From Phialophora verrucosa (Eukaryota; Ascomycota; Eurotiomycetes; Chaetothyriales; Herpotrichiellaceae), in NCBI GenBank assembly GCA_002099365.1, contig MSED01000002.1, positions 2,232,001 through 2,296,000 on the forward strand: a DNA stretch of 64,000 bases, written 5' to 3'. The notes beneath the pieces are model-generated. The model did not search any database. It was given only the letters and a program-made list of their open reading frames with translations, and was not told the origin of the DNA. The translations under genes and the position numbers were made by a program. Within the stretch, counting starts at the first letter, position 1. Each line of letters opens with the position of its first letter. This document shows, piece after piece, positions 1 to 9,900 of the stretch.

Positions 1-2223
1 CAATGTAGGGAAAAGAAGATCAAATGCGATGGCTTGAAGCCGCTGTGCAGTCCGTGCCAAAAACGATATGGAACAAATGCGCAGTGCGAATGGGGCGTAA
101 GGAAGAAACGCAGTACCGGAGCATCCAAATTGGAAATTGTGCGGTTGCAGTCTCGGATCGACGAGTTGGAAAGAGTCCATCGGAGGAAGTCTCTACCGGA
201 GAGCAGCGATCAACCAAGTCCGTCTACGCCTCGGTCAACCTCGGATCGGAACCCTCACTCGGGCGCAAATGCGATGATGGGTCTGATAGAAGAAGGTGGA
301 CATGGCGAAGAGAGCGTGGTTGGCGACTCAAGCGCCGCGAGCTTTATGAACCGGATCAAAGCCGTCCTCGACCAACAATGGTCTCCAGGTTCTGCCCAAC
401 AGCCACATTCCACCACTCCTTCAGCAGTAGCGACCGGCTTACATCGACAAAGGCGGTTCCGAAACCCCGATTATGTCCTGCCCTCGAGACAACAGGCGGA
501 CAAACTCCTCGACGTGTATTGGCGACTGGTGGATCCGTTGTATCCGTTCATCGACCAAGACGACTTCATGGGCAAGTATCAGAGCCTGTGGGCGGGTAGC
601 CCGACCATGGACGACGAAGTATGCTTTATATGTCTATTGAATGCCGTCTTCGCGGTGGCTTGCATCCTCAATTCGTCGATCCGCCCTCAAGAGCGAGTGA
701 GCTCGGGCGAAGTCTACTTTAAGCGAGCTCAAGGATACGTGGATCTCGACTTTCTACAGTTCCAATCTGTACACACGGTTCAATGCCTCCTGCTCATGGG
801 TCAGTACCTACAGAGTACGAGACAGCCGCACCAGTGCTGGGTCTTTGTTGGCCTGGCGATCCGCATTGCCCAGAGTCTCGGCCTCGATTTGCCTTCCACC
901 AGCGCCAGAGCGCATAACGGCAGGCCGGACGATTTCCTCCGCAAAGTCTGGCATGGCTGCGTACTCATGGACCGCACATTGTCAATGACATTCGGCCGGC
1001 CCACCATCATCACTCCGCAGGCCGCGGCTTCGGTGCCTCCGCCGCTCCCTCATCCAGGTGTCAGTGATTGCACCTGCCATAGGGAACTCTTCCCCTTTGG
1101 CGCGTCCTCTACGGACCTCCATTTTTTTCTCGAGACTCTACAGCTGTACGAAATCATGAGTGAAACTCTGCTGGCGCTTTACAATCCGCCGGCGGAACGT
1201 AACTCCGTGGCAGAGGACAGCTATACACCATATTTCGGCGCCCTCGGCTCCAGAGCGGCAGGTACGGTGCTTGAAATGGATGGCAAATATTCCACCTGGC
1301 AGCGAGCTCTGCCTTTGCATCTCCGGTTCGCCCTCGAGTCGGATACCCGGCAGAATCTGACCCAGGCCCGTCAAGGAAGGGTGCTCTACCTCCGTTACTC
1401 GCACATCCGGACCCTGCTCTTTAGGCCAGTCCTGTCTCGATTCTGCAGCATTTGCCATCACGATGACAACATCGAAAGAGACTCGCTGGCGTATAAACTG
1501 GCACTACAATGCTCAGTCATGTGCGTACAAAGCGCACTGGACACGGTCAACCTGATCGGCAAAGTTCATTCTGAAGTCCGAGTAGAACTCCTCGATGACA
1601 AATTACCAGCGTGGTGGTACTGCATTCTGTATCTGTACACTGCAGCAACTGTCCTCGTGGCAGCAAGGTTGAACGCGACGATCGAAAAGGAAATAGGTGG
1701 CAGGGAGGTCATCTTGAACGCCTCACGGACGGTCACGACGGCATTGCACCGATACGGGAGCTTTGGCAAGCATACGAAGAGATGCGCCGCCGCGATTGAG
1801 CTGTTGTTTGAACAAATACCCGGCCAAGGGCGGGCCCGACGACAATCTCAAAAGTCGCACCCAAGCGGACTGGACCACGTAAATGCTCACGACCTCACGA
1901 CGGGTATGGGTATGGGTATTGGTGTTGGGCCAGGCCTCCAACCCAGTAACAAGGCGGCCAGCAAACAGACCTGGTCCTTCCCGAACAACAATGGGACGAC
2001 AGACGCGAGTGACGGTGTTGGTGTTGGATTGGGCCCAAGCACCATCCTACCCAGCGCTGATGCGTGCAACAATTTCACGCCCACGGCCGCCGAAGCAACG
2101 GCGCCTTCATTGATGGACGAGACCTTCTTCGAGCCATCGGATCTGAGGTTCGATTTCGATCTAGGCGGCGATATGTCCTGGCTGAGCAGCATCCCTTTTG
2201 AGCTTTATAGCGAGAATGCGTGA
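1..2223 (+). CDS. Zn2Cys6 transcription factor, 5' end outside window
   Basis: Fungal binuclear-cluster transcription factor cut by the left window edge. The open frame enters at base 1 with the second zinc-binding Cys already present (CREKKIKCDG, then CSPC and a last C before EWG), so only the first Cys, the true start and any leading residues are missing. About 740 residues remain without an intron. After a short basic/coiled linker comes a middle region typical of the Fungal_trans domain, roughly residues 155-430, with LYPFIDQDDF near its start. The C-terminal 120 residues are low complexity, including Gly-Met/Gly-Val runs, and end in an acidic-aromatic tail (FFEPSDLRFDFDLGGDMSW) that could act as an activation domain. 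The target pathway cannot be told from the sequence. Its nearest downstream neighbour is the aminotransferase at 3221-4974 on the opposite strand, but no functional link is shown. Confidence 0.93.
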   Translation, partial: QCREKKIKCDGLKPLCSPCQKRYGTNAQCEWGVRKKRSTGASKLEIVRLQSRIDELERVHRRKSLPESSDQPSPSTPRSTSDRNPHSGANAMMGLIEEGGHGEESVVGDSSAASFMNRIKAVLDQQWSPGSAQQPHSTTPSAVATGLHRQRRFRNPDYVLPSRQQADKLLDVYWRLVDPLYPFIDQDDFMGKYQSLWAGSPTMDDEVCFICLLNAVFAVACILNSSIRPQERVSSGEVYFKRAQGYVDLDFLQFQSVHTVQCLLLMGQYLQSTRQPHQCWVFVGLAIRIAQSLGLDLPSTSARAHNGRPDDFLRKVWHGCVLMDRTLSMTFGRPTIITPQAAASVPPPLPHPGVSDCTCHRELFPFGASSTDLHFFLETLQLYEIMSETLLALYNPPAERNSVAEDSYTPYFGALGSRAAGTVLEMDGKYSTWQRALPLHLRFALESDTRQNLTQARQGRVLYLRYSHIRTLLFRPVLSRFCSICHHDDNIERDSLAYKLALQCSVMCVQSALDTVNLIGKVHSEVRVELLDDKLPAWWYCILYLYTAATVLVAARLNATIEKEIGGREVILNASRTVTTALHRYGSFGKHTKRCAAAIELLFEQIPGQGRARRQSQKSHPSGLDHVNAHDLTTGMGMGIGVGPGLQPSNKAASKQTWSFPNNNGTTDASDGVGVGLGPSTILPSADACNNFTPTAAEATAPSLMDETFFEPSDLRFDFDLGGDMSWLSSIPFELYSENA

Positions 2224-3220
2224 GTGTGATACATGCCATGCGTGAATTGTATATACATGCCATGCGTGAATTGTATATACACAGTCCCGTGCGGGAAGCA
2301 GCCAACTCTGTCCTCGTAGGCGCCACCGCAATGCATTGACGCCCATACTGTGTACTGAGTTATGTATCCCAGAGACAAGCGGGAGGACTGTACGAGCGAG
2401 CGCTCTTAGGATCCGAGGAGCGGGATATTACGAGTACCACCAGGACGAGGCACTTGCTACTACTCAGAGAAGGCATAAATACAGTAACTACGGTAACTAC
2501 TGTACGGTAACTGCCTACGCGAAGGTTGAAGTCTCACGTCATCTGTCTTCTAATCGACGTTCCCACGCAGCGTTACTCGGAGATCGGAAACGCTACGTAC
2601 ATGCAAGCACGGAGCAGGGAAGGGTGCGAAAAATTGGACACGTCTCTCCGATTGCACGGGATGGCGCTCGATTCTACGGGACGTCGAGGGAGTGGTTCTT
2701 TGCATTTGCATTGGCGGACTGCTGGTACGAATACAGCATTGGTAGTAACCTATCTATTCTCGATTGCCCCTGTTGAAAGGATCCGCCTTTTTCCCAGTCG
2801 GCAGCCCCCGTGGCAGAGACATAGCGCTCGGCGTGTTTGGTTTCTCCCCTTTCATTCCGAACTAAACCACTGGATCCCTCAGATGTCATTGTCTTGCCTG
2901 CTCATTCGAACTACATTTTGAGTTTGTATTGAGCAATGCGGCGCGCATGCTTTGGATGTTGAGACTTGATAAGCTCGGCGTAGGTAAAGCGCGGGTGCCT
3001 CAGCTCACAAAAGCAGCCCAAGTGTCGAGCTGTGCTGCCAAAAAGGACAGATCGTGGCGGAGATTTCTCCAAGCCGATAGTCTCCGCTCTGTGCATGTCG
3101 AAGACGAGTTATGGTGTCCGCAGCGCTTCACAGGACCAGACGCTTTGTCTTGCCTTGCACCAATTAGTCCCGATCGCAAGGGCTCGCAGATGCCAAGATG
3201 TCTGTCGACTGACTCCCAAC
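2224..3220. other. Intergenic, convergent 3' ends
   Basis: About 1 kb between the stop of the Zn2Cys6 gene and the stop of the aminotransferase gene. It holds a two-copy 24-bp tandem repeat (2231-2278). Open frames here have no recognisable protein features, and I see no gene. Confidence 0.6.
2231..2278. repeat. Perfect 24-bp tandem duplication
   Basis: Two identical 24-bp units (2231-2254 and 2255-2278) starting acatgccatgcg and ending tgtatat lie 8 bp after the stop codon of the Zn2Cys6 gene, so they would sit in its 3' UTR. Each unit contains TGTATAT, which resembles a Puf-type RNA-binding site (TGTANATA) only partially. Confidence 0.9.
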
Positions 3221-4974
3221 TCATTTCGCATGCCCGTTCTGGCTGTTCTCAGGAGCTCCTTCCAGGCCGAATTCTTTCCTGATTGCCGCGCCAACTCGCT
3301 TGATAGCTTCGACCATTTTATCGGCTGGAGCCGCGGCGAACGTCGTGCGGAAGAACAATTCGGTGTCGCTGCCTCTCTGAGCCCTAAACCACGATCCTCT
3401 GGCGATCAGGACCGACTGTTCGGCCGCGGCGTGGAACACCGCCTCCTCAATCTCAAGTAGTGCGCGATAGTCGACACTTCCACCGAGCTTGCGTCGAGAT
3501 TCGTACAGAGGGTGTTTTGTCACGTCGACCTTGACCCAGTGGAACATGCCCGCTCTGGGTGCCACCCAAGTGCATATCTCCATTGGGAGGTGTTGTTCGC
3601 ATGCGTTGACGATGATATCCCGTCGCCGAGTATATTCCGCGCGGATATACATCAACCACTCCAGGAATCCTTTGTGGCCCCAATTCACTTCAAGTAGATT
3701 ATACAGGTGGATCATTGCGAACCCCGCGGGGTTTTGGGCGCTGACTTCATTGTGACGCATAAAGCGCTCAACGACCTGCTTGGAGCCGGTAACCCATCCG
3801 CAGCGGGAGCCTGGAGCGATAATCTTGGAGAAGGAGTCGAGTCGCAGAACACGGCCAGAAGTGTCGATGGAGAGGTATGAAGGGACAAGATTTCCCAGGA
3901 AGTCTGCCACGGGGACGGGCTTGAAGAGTGTCGGGACGGAGTGCGTGTGGCCCGAGACATAAGGTTCCATCTGGAGGAAGTAGTATGGCTCGTCTTCGAG
4001 GATGTAGAGGTCGTGCTTCTCTGCCAGCGTGTAGAGCTGCTTTCTTCGCTCGAGTGACTGGGTGCTCGCAGTTGGATTCTGTCCGGTCGGCACAGTGTAC
4101 ACTAGGAATGGCTTTGGCGCCTTTCGGGCAGATTCGTCCCATGTCGACAAAACCTGGTCTAGGTGATCGGGCAGCATTCCATCGGCGTCCATCTTGATGC
4201 CCAGCATTTTGCAGCCCAGAGGATCTACCGTTTCTATGGCGGTGCTAAAAGTGTATTCTTCGGTTATGACATAATGCCCCTTCTCCGTGAACATTCGCAA
4301 AGCAATTTCCAAGGCGGAAGTGCTGCCCGCGGTCAAGCAAACATCCCAATCCGAGTACGGCGGATGATGAACGACTTCGGTATGTTCAGTGACAAATCGA
4401 ACCAGTGCTCCTGGACCCATGGCCTGACCGTAATTGAGGGCAATCGAGAGGTCGAGGAATGATTTCCCTTCTTTGGCATCGTGCTTGCCACTCGAGAAGT
4501 CCTTCCCAGACTTGGCCGTCTCAGCCTCTGAGAACTCGGGCGCGACGGGGACCTTTGCACTGAGCTTCTCGAAGGGAAAGTAGTCACTGGACATGCTTTA
4601 GAGAAGGCGTGCCACAGAGCAACAGGGGGGACTCGGACTAACCTTGAAGGCAATCCCCCACAGAGGCTGATGGTATCCGGCTTGAAGAATTTCATAGCTC
4701 CTTTCAGCGAGGAAGCAGTTCTAGCTTTGCTCTCCGCAGAGAGGCGATGGTCCCATCGCTTCGCTTTTGGTTTCTTGAAGGCGCCTTTGCTCTTGAACAT
4801 GTCGGCTTCTGAAAAGGCAGCGACGCCTCTTGGGGGCGGGGTCGACTTCTGGCGGTGTGGCAAGACATCGTCGAGTGTAAAGACGGCGTGAGTCTCGCCG
4901 TTGCTAAGGACGGGGTCGTTCAGCACGATAGATGATGTGTCCGTGAGCGCCTCAGGCTCGGCATGGGGAGCCAT
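3221..4974 (-). CDS. PLP-dependent aromatic/aminoadipate aminotransferase (ARO8-like)
   Basis: Class I/II pyridoxal-phosphate aminotransferase of the fungal ARO8/kynurenine-aminoadipate type. It moves amino groups between aromatic or 2-aminoadipate substrates and 2-oxoglutarate. Two exons: 4643-4974 and 3221-4595. The 47-nt intron (4596-4642) has a gttagt donor, and the codon AG|C is restored across it. The product is 568 residues. I chose ATG 4974 because an upstream frame start is not ATG. A long N-terminal extension (about 110 residues) precedes the first core motif, SLCGGLPS, which is normal for this fungal family. The cofactor-binding loop is visible as TAGSTSALEIAL, NPTA lies in VPTGQNPTA, and the Schiff-base Lys lies in LDSFSKIIAPGSRCGW. 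Substrate preference (Phe/Tyr/Trp, kynurenine or aminoadipate) cannot be settled from sequence alone. Confidence 0.95.
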
Positions 4975-5961
4975 TATGGTCAAATTCGGCCGCGATAACT
5001 CGAGTCGTCCTCTACACACCGGCAGATCAACTAGCAAATTCGCATAGGTAACTCTCGAACAAGCAGATTTTGGCCACGGTTGAATGATAAATGAGTCGCG
5101 GAGCAGGCGTAACCGCGTGACGTCCCAATCGAAAGTATTACATACGACGAATTAGCGGACTGGATGGACTTGGAAGGGATTATGTAAATCAGGGAGTGAC
5201 TTGGGAGCGAGGTGACTGTGACAAGGGGGTGAGGGAATGGTGAGCCCCTTCTGAGAAGGAAATGAGCGGTTGGCGTCGGCCAGTTCGCCCTTCGACGACT
5301 CACATTTCACGCCCTTGCGGATCGTCGGCCTGAGATCTCCGACCCACCAATCACGTTCCATACCGAGGGAGCTGTCTCACGTGCAAGTCCCTCCGATGTT
5401 CGCTTGAGGAACTGGGCGTCGTAGCTGTCTTGCAAAGGGCGCACATATGCAGCATGCCAGCGAGATAAAGGACTTTTGATAAGCACTACCGTCGGTCACT
5501 TCACGGACGAGTTGTAGTATGCCTTGTCACAGGATAAACTGCCTGGCGGCGGAGTCCTTCTAGCGGGTTGGATTCTTCCTCAATGCTACTCTCGTGTTTC
5601 GTTGATCCGTCATGCCTGACCCGGCTCCATGCACCTCCATTCTCTTCCCATCTTGCTGACAACCAAACACTCTCTTCCCGGGACGGTCCGTCTCGATTAA
5701 GCCCAATACATCGCGAAATCTCCCGTGTTCAGACAGCCCGCCCGTTGGTTCCTTCCCATGCAGATCTTCGTGCTGCAAGTACAGTCACAGAATGATTAAC
5801 GAATGAAGCGCGACGTCCTTATGTCGTCTCCTCCTTCCAAGCCTCAGTCCACCAGTCGATTGATCCAACTGGCCGTGCTCGAGGAACCGGCAGATGGTGT
5901 ACTTTCGTCCTCTGTTGCCCCAGAGCCGCCGTCACCCCCTCGCACATTCTCGCCGGGCGCC
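4975..5961. other. Intergenic, aminotransferase promoter and hapC 3' flank
   Basis: About 1 kb upstream of the aminotransferase start and downstream of the hapC stop. The part near 5190-5260 is purine-rich on +, so pyrimidine-rich on the transcribed minus strand, as expected near a fungal transcription start. No gene is recognised. Confidence 0.5.
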
Positions 5962-7235
5962 TCAAAAGTTGTCGCCGGTGATACCGTTGTGGCCGGAGGG
6001 CACGGCGCTGGGATAGCCGTAGGAGCCGGTCGCATCGGGGTCGTTCGCATTCAGCCCATGACCCTGGCTCAGTAGTTCGTTGGCATTGTCGGGTTGGCCG
6101 CCTGGGTAACCGCCGCCGGGCGCGGTATTGCCCTGTGCATTCCCGCCGCCGGCATAACCGCCGCTGCTGGTAGGTCTGTTCTGGTTCTCGCCCCTTGTGG
6201 ATTGGGTCTCATCCCAATCAGTTCAATTGTTCAGAGTGAATTCCCCGTCAAGTGGACAAAGGAGAGGAAGAAGGGACGGGAAGGACTCTGAACTTACTTC
6301 GCGATACTTGGACAGATAGATTTTGAGGGCCTCGGCGTAGTTCTCGAAACCAAGCGACGTCATGGCGAAGAGAATATCCTCCCCGTTGACCGTCTTGCGC
6401 TTCTCCTGTTGACATTTCTCGGATGCTGTGCAACGTGAGTCAATGATTCAAGTCGCTGAGAAAATGGGAGAGACATGGACAACGGACCTTCGCTGGTAAT
6501 GAAGCTGATGAACTCGCTCACACACTCCTGCATACACTCTTTGGCCTCCTTGGCGATTTTGGCATTGTCGGGCAGGGCAGTCTTCATGATCCGGGCAACT
6601 GGTGCAAAGTTGTGTATGTTAGCATCTGACATAGGCGACATGATTGACGAATCCGACGATCGACCCCCATGACGCTTCTTGGACGATGAAGATGATTTGC
6701 GCTCCTGTTCTGACTTGATAGAAGGCATGATGGAGGTGATGTGTGCTTCAAGTAGACTTTGACAGTGCTTTGTGAGTGGTCGAGTTACCGCACCAGTCAG
6801 CGTATAGGAGAGCTGCGACCCGAACCATGGCTGAGGAGAAGAGAAGCAACGACGAATGAGACGAAGCTGGCTAAAGAGCAGCTGCAGCGTCGCACATTCG
6901 GATTCGTACAGAGGGGAAATGCAATGTTCCTGACACGCGCAAAGATGCATGGCTTGTAACGCAAGGGTCGAACAAATCAAGAAAAATCCAACGTCCAACC
7001 TGCGCGTCTGGTGACACCAGCACGAAACAGCCAGCACGTAGGCCTGAACACACACAGGGACATGACGAAAATTGCACCCACCATTTGCTATCGGGAGCCA
7101 TCGGTCCTGCTCCTTGACCTCAAAGTCCAAGCCGGTGCCTTGTGTTCCTTCTTGATCACGGTCCATATGCTCCTGCTCTTCACCAGATTGTGCGTTCTGT
7201 TCGACATCGGGTTCCTTGGGTGGGGAGGCCGACAT
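5962..7235 (-). CDS. hapC: CCAAT-binding complex subunit HapC (NF-YB/HAP3)
   Basis: Histone-fold subunit of the heterotrimeric CCAAT-binding complex, which pairs with HapE (NF-YC) and recruits HapB (NF-YA) in the nucleus. Four exons: 7082-7235, 6488-6598, 6298-6425, 5962-6207. All junctions are phase-consistent and give 212 residues. The N-terminal exon ends in EVKEQDRWLPIAN, and splicing continues with VARIMKTALPDNAKIAKEAK, the classic NF-YB start of the histone fold. The next exons give SEFISFITSEASEKCQQEKR and LFAMTSLGFENYAEALKIYL. The C-terminal 80 residues are Gly/Asn-rich. The first intron (6599-7081, 483 nt) is unusually long, a multiple of three and free of in-frame stops. It contains an ATG (6728) that would give an alternative N-terminus reading into the same histone fold. 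The third-exon acceptor at 6207 is the least certain junction. Identity of the gene is secure. Confidence 0.95.
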
Positions 7236-7762
7236 GATGTAGTCCGGTAGTCTGAAGGATAGCCGCAGCGGCCGGATTGCAGGGCGATAATTGCTTGGTT
7301 GCAGGCGGTGACCACGTCACACACTGGGGCGACACCGATGCAGAATGCCTAATGCTGGCCTGCGTCACTTCCGTCGCAAGAGGTCAGACGATCGCTGTCT
7401 CCGGCTTCTGTTCGTGCCCAAAATGATGGTCGCCCGGCGCGGTTTCTGGGGGCTGACAGGCACCGGGAGTGGACAGTGGTTAGATGCGTTGTCGTGCAGG
7501 CGGGCCTGCACCTGTCTCGCTACCCGCGAAGGAGCGTCGAATGAGGCGGTCTACCAGGACGCCGGGTACGAATGACGAACTCGAAGGCGGCGGACTAAGT
7601 CGAAGCTTGACCGAGACCACCAGCTAGACAGTAAACCAGCCAGCAGGATGGCGGCGAGGCGATGCGACACGCGAAGGTAATGCGCAGTGATGCTATGCGG
7701 GCACGGACAGCTGCAGATGAGATGCAGGTCTGGTTTGCGGTCAGCCAGCTGGGACTGATGCC

Positions 7763-7821
7763 ATTGGCGATACTAGTATCGGCAAACTAGCATCGCGATC
7801 TAAGATAATAACACCTATTGG
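7763..7821 (-). promoter_or_regulatory. Two CCAAT boxes upstream of hapC
   Basis: ATTGG occurs at 7763-7767 and 7817-7821 on the + strand, which reads CCAAT toward hapC. They lie 530-590 bp upstream of the hapC ATG and 54 bp apart. CCAAT is the binding core of the complex that HapC belongs to, so self-regulation is possible. Pentamers also occur often by chance. Confidence 0.3.
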
Positions 7822-8079
7822 AAAGAAATGGAGAGGCAAATGAGAGGTACATACATGTATGCAAATGCGCGAGGCAAGGCGGACGACGACGGAGAGACGA
7901 ATGATTGTTGATGTTTTGCCGACGAGGGCGGAAGATTATTGGAGGAAGGGCTACGAAATGCCCGCGGCCGATTCACTTGGGGGCGGTCTTAAGATGGTGT
8001 GTTTGGTCGATCCTATGGTAAGACGATGTTGCGCACGCGATGCAGATGCAAACGCGACAAGAGGATGAACAAGGTCGGG

Positions 8080-8250
8080 TAGAGTGAGAAAGACGATGAT
8101 AGTTGGCGGATGAGAAGAGAAGCCGAAGTTGGTTGGATGGATGCTGGGATAGAAAGAGGGAGGTGGAGTTGAGTTGGAGGGGGAGCCGCCGAAGGGCACA
8201 GGCACAGGTCGCCACTCCCGGCTGCTGCGGCTGATACTGCCAAACCTCAA
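8080..8250 (-). promoter_or_regulatory. Pyrimidine-rich tract, likely hapC core promoter
   Basis: On the minus strand this stretch is strongly C+T-rich (many ctcc, ctct and cttc blocks) and is preceded by an A/T-rich patch with tttttaag near 8258-8266. CT tracts directly upstream of transcription starts are common in filamentous fungi. If used, the hapC leader would be about 800 nt long, possibly with leader introns. Confidence 0.35.
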
Positions 8251-9900
8251 CTTGGTTTAGCTTTTTAAGCCCCGGTGAATGTCACTTCTTACCGGGAAAC
8301 GCCGCCTAAGGACAGCTATCAACGTCGACCTTGACAACAATACTATTTCCTGTCGCTACTGGCTGTCATTACTGCTTTCGTCAATGATTAGCCGCTGGCC
8401 GACTGCTGCGTCTACATGGCGAAAACCTCGCTTCACCATTTCCTGGGCTTCCTCTTTGCCCTGCCTTGCCATCTTCTGATCGGAAACGGTTCCGGACTAT
8501 GCGGAGTCAGTATCGCCTTTGCTCCAGCATCAGCGCAGCTCCAGTCACCAACAGCTGTTGGGACTGTCACGACTTGACTATCCTTTCCATGATGCTGGGT
8601 CCGGGGCTTGTTTCCGAAGGCTAACACGGTTCCCATCCTTGTTTTTGTTCACTCTCTTGCGTACCGTATGCTGAACTGGGAAATCAGTCACGTCAAGCCC
8701 AAGGCTGTGGTCGATCCTCCCGACGAGCCCGAAATCGCGGTGAAGCCACCGCCATCTCCCTTCGGCCTAGGTAGGCTTTGTCTTCGTTGGAGGGCAAGGC
8801 ATAGTAATCTTATTCCTAGGCCAAGTGCTGGTTTTGACGTAGTCGGTCACGGTGAAGTTGTTGAGATCATATAATTTGGCGAAGCCTTCAATTTCCTGAA
8901 AGTATGACAATCACCAACCAGCGGCGAGAAAGCACCATATCACATGAAGGGGCCATGACGCTCCAGCCTTACCACTCATTAACTTGTCGCATCCGCCGTA
9001 AAGTGACATCCATCGTATTGGACCACCAGGCCGAACTGAGCCAATGTCAAAATTTTCTTCTGCTCTCTTGTGCATAAGCGCGGAGAGGGTGATGCTGCAG
9101 CCCTGTCTGCCTCGCACTAGAGCCGTTGTCATCTGGGGGTTCCGATTCTTAGGTGCTACAAGAAAGGACGGCCTCAATATTAGTGTGCTATACGACACAC
9201 CGCAATGAGCCACGCAGAGGAGCCGGAAGCACATGGTTCAGCTCTGGCCAACACTCGTGCGATTGTACCGAGTTTCATGCTCGGGGAAATGTCCCCACCC
9301 TTGCGTGGATCAAGCGTGGTGGCACACGGCGTCCGCTAAAAGCAAGAGTCACATGTCGCGAGTGGGGCCCGCCTCACGTTGGGCACTGATGCATGCCGTG
9401 CACAGCATGGCTGTGCTTAATGCTTGCTCCCGAGAAGAAAAGAAGAAATAACAACCACCTCTGGTTTGATCCCGTGCCCACGTGCGGATGTTGGCCATGG
9501 CCACCGTCTCGGGCCATTGCCAACACACCGCAAGGTTGAACTTTCCAAACAACTTCAGCGCTCGCTTTGCCGCTTTGAGTGGTGGAGGGACGATGCCATT
9601 GCACCAAGTACGCTTTTGAAAGCCGGACACCTGCAAGAAACGAATGGAATAGAGTAGATATATTATTTGACTCCCGTGCCAGGGCGTATAGCGGTCAGCT
9701 GCAGCAATATTCCATCGCCGGACAAGATGCAAAGGGGTATCATTGAAAAGCAGAAACAGCAGAAATCTCCATCCCCGATTCGTTTTGTAATTATCGCCCG
9801 CTTAAGCCCATGAACAAGATAGCCACCAGCTCTTCGAACTTGCGTGTATTTCCAGGGGGGTCGAGCGTTTCTCACCACCCACTCGCGGAGTAGACCCCTT

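Larger units (their letters stand above)
7236..9900. other. Long gene-free stretch upstream of hapC
   Basis: 2.7 kb between the hapC start and the 3' end of the F-box gene. No open frame on either strand resembles a protein. Two ATTGG (inverse CCAAT) boxes and a long pyrimidine tract on the minus strand suggest that the hapC core promoter lies about 0.8-1 kb upstream of its ATG, which would leave a long 5' leader. The part 8280-9900 shows nothing I can name. Confidence 0.5.

Noticed and set aside
2336..2921. Open frames of 131-146 codons downstream of the first gene.
   Set aside because: Random-looking composition and no recognisable motif.
6599..7081. Taking the continuous 6360-7235 minus frame as the HapC coding exon.
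   Set aside because: It omits the conserved SEKCQQEKRK-to-KYRE half of the histone fold and separates WLPIAN from VARIMK. Splicing restores both with correct phases.
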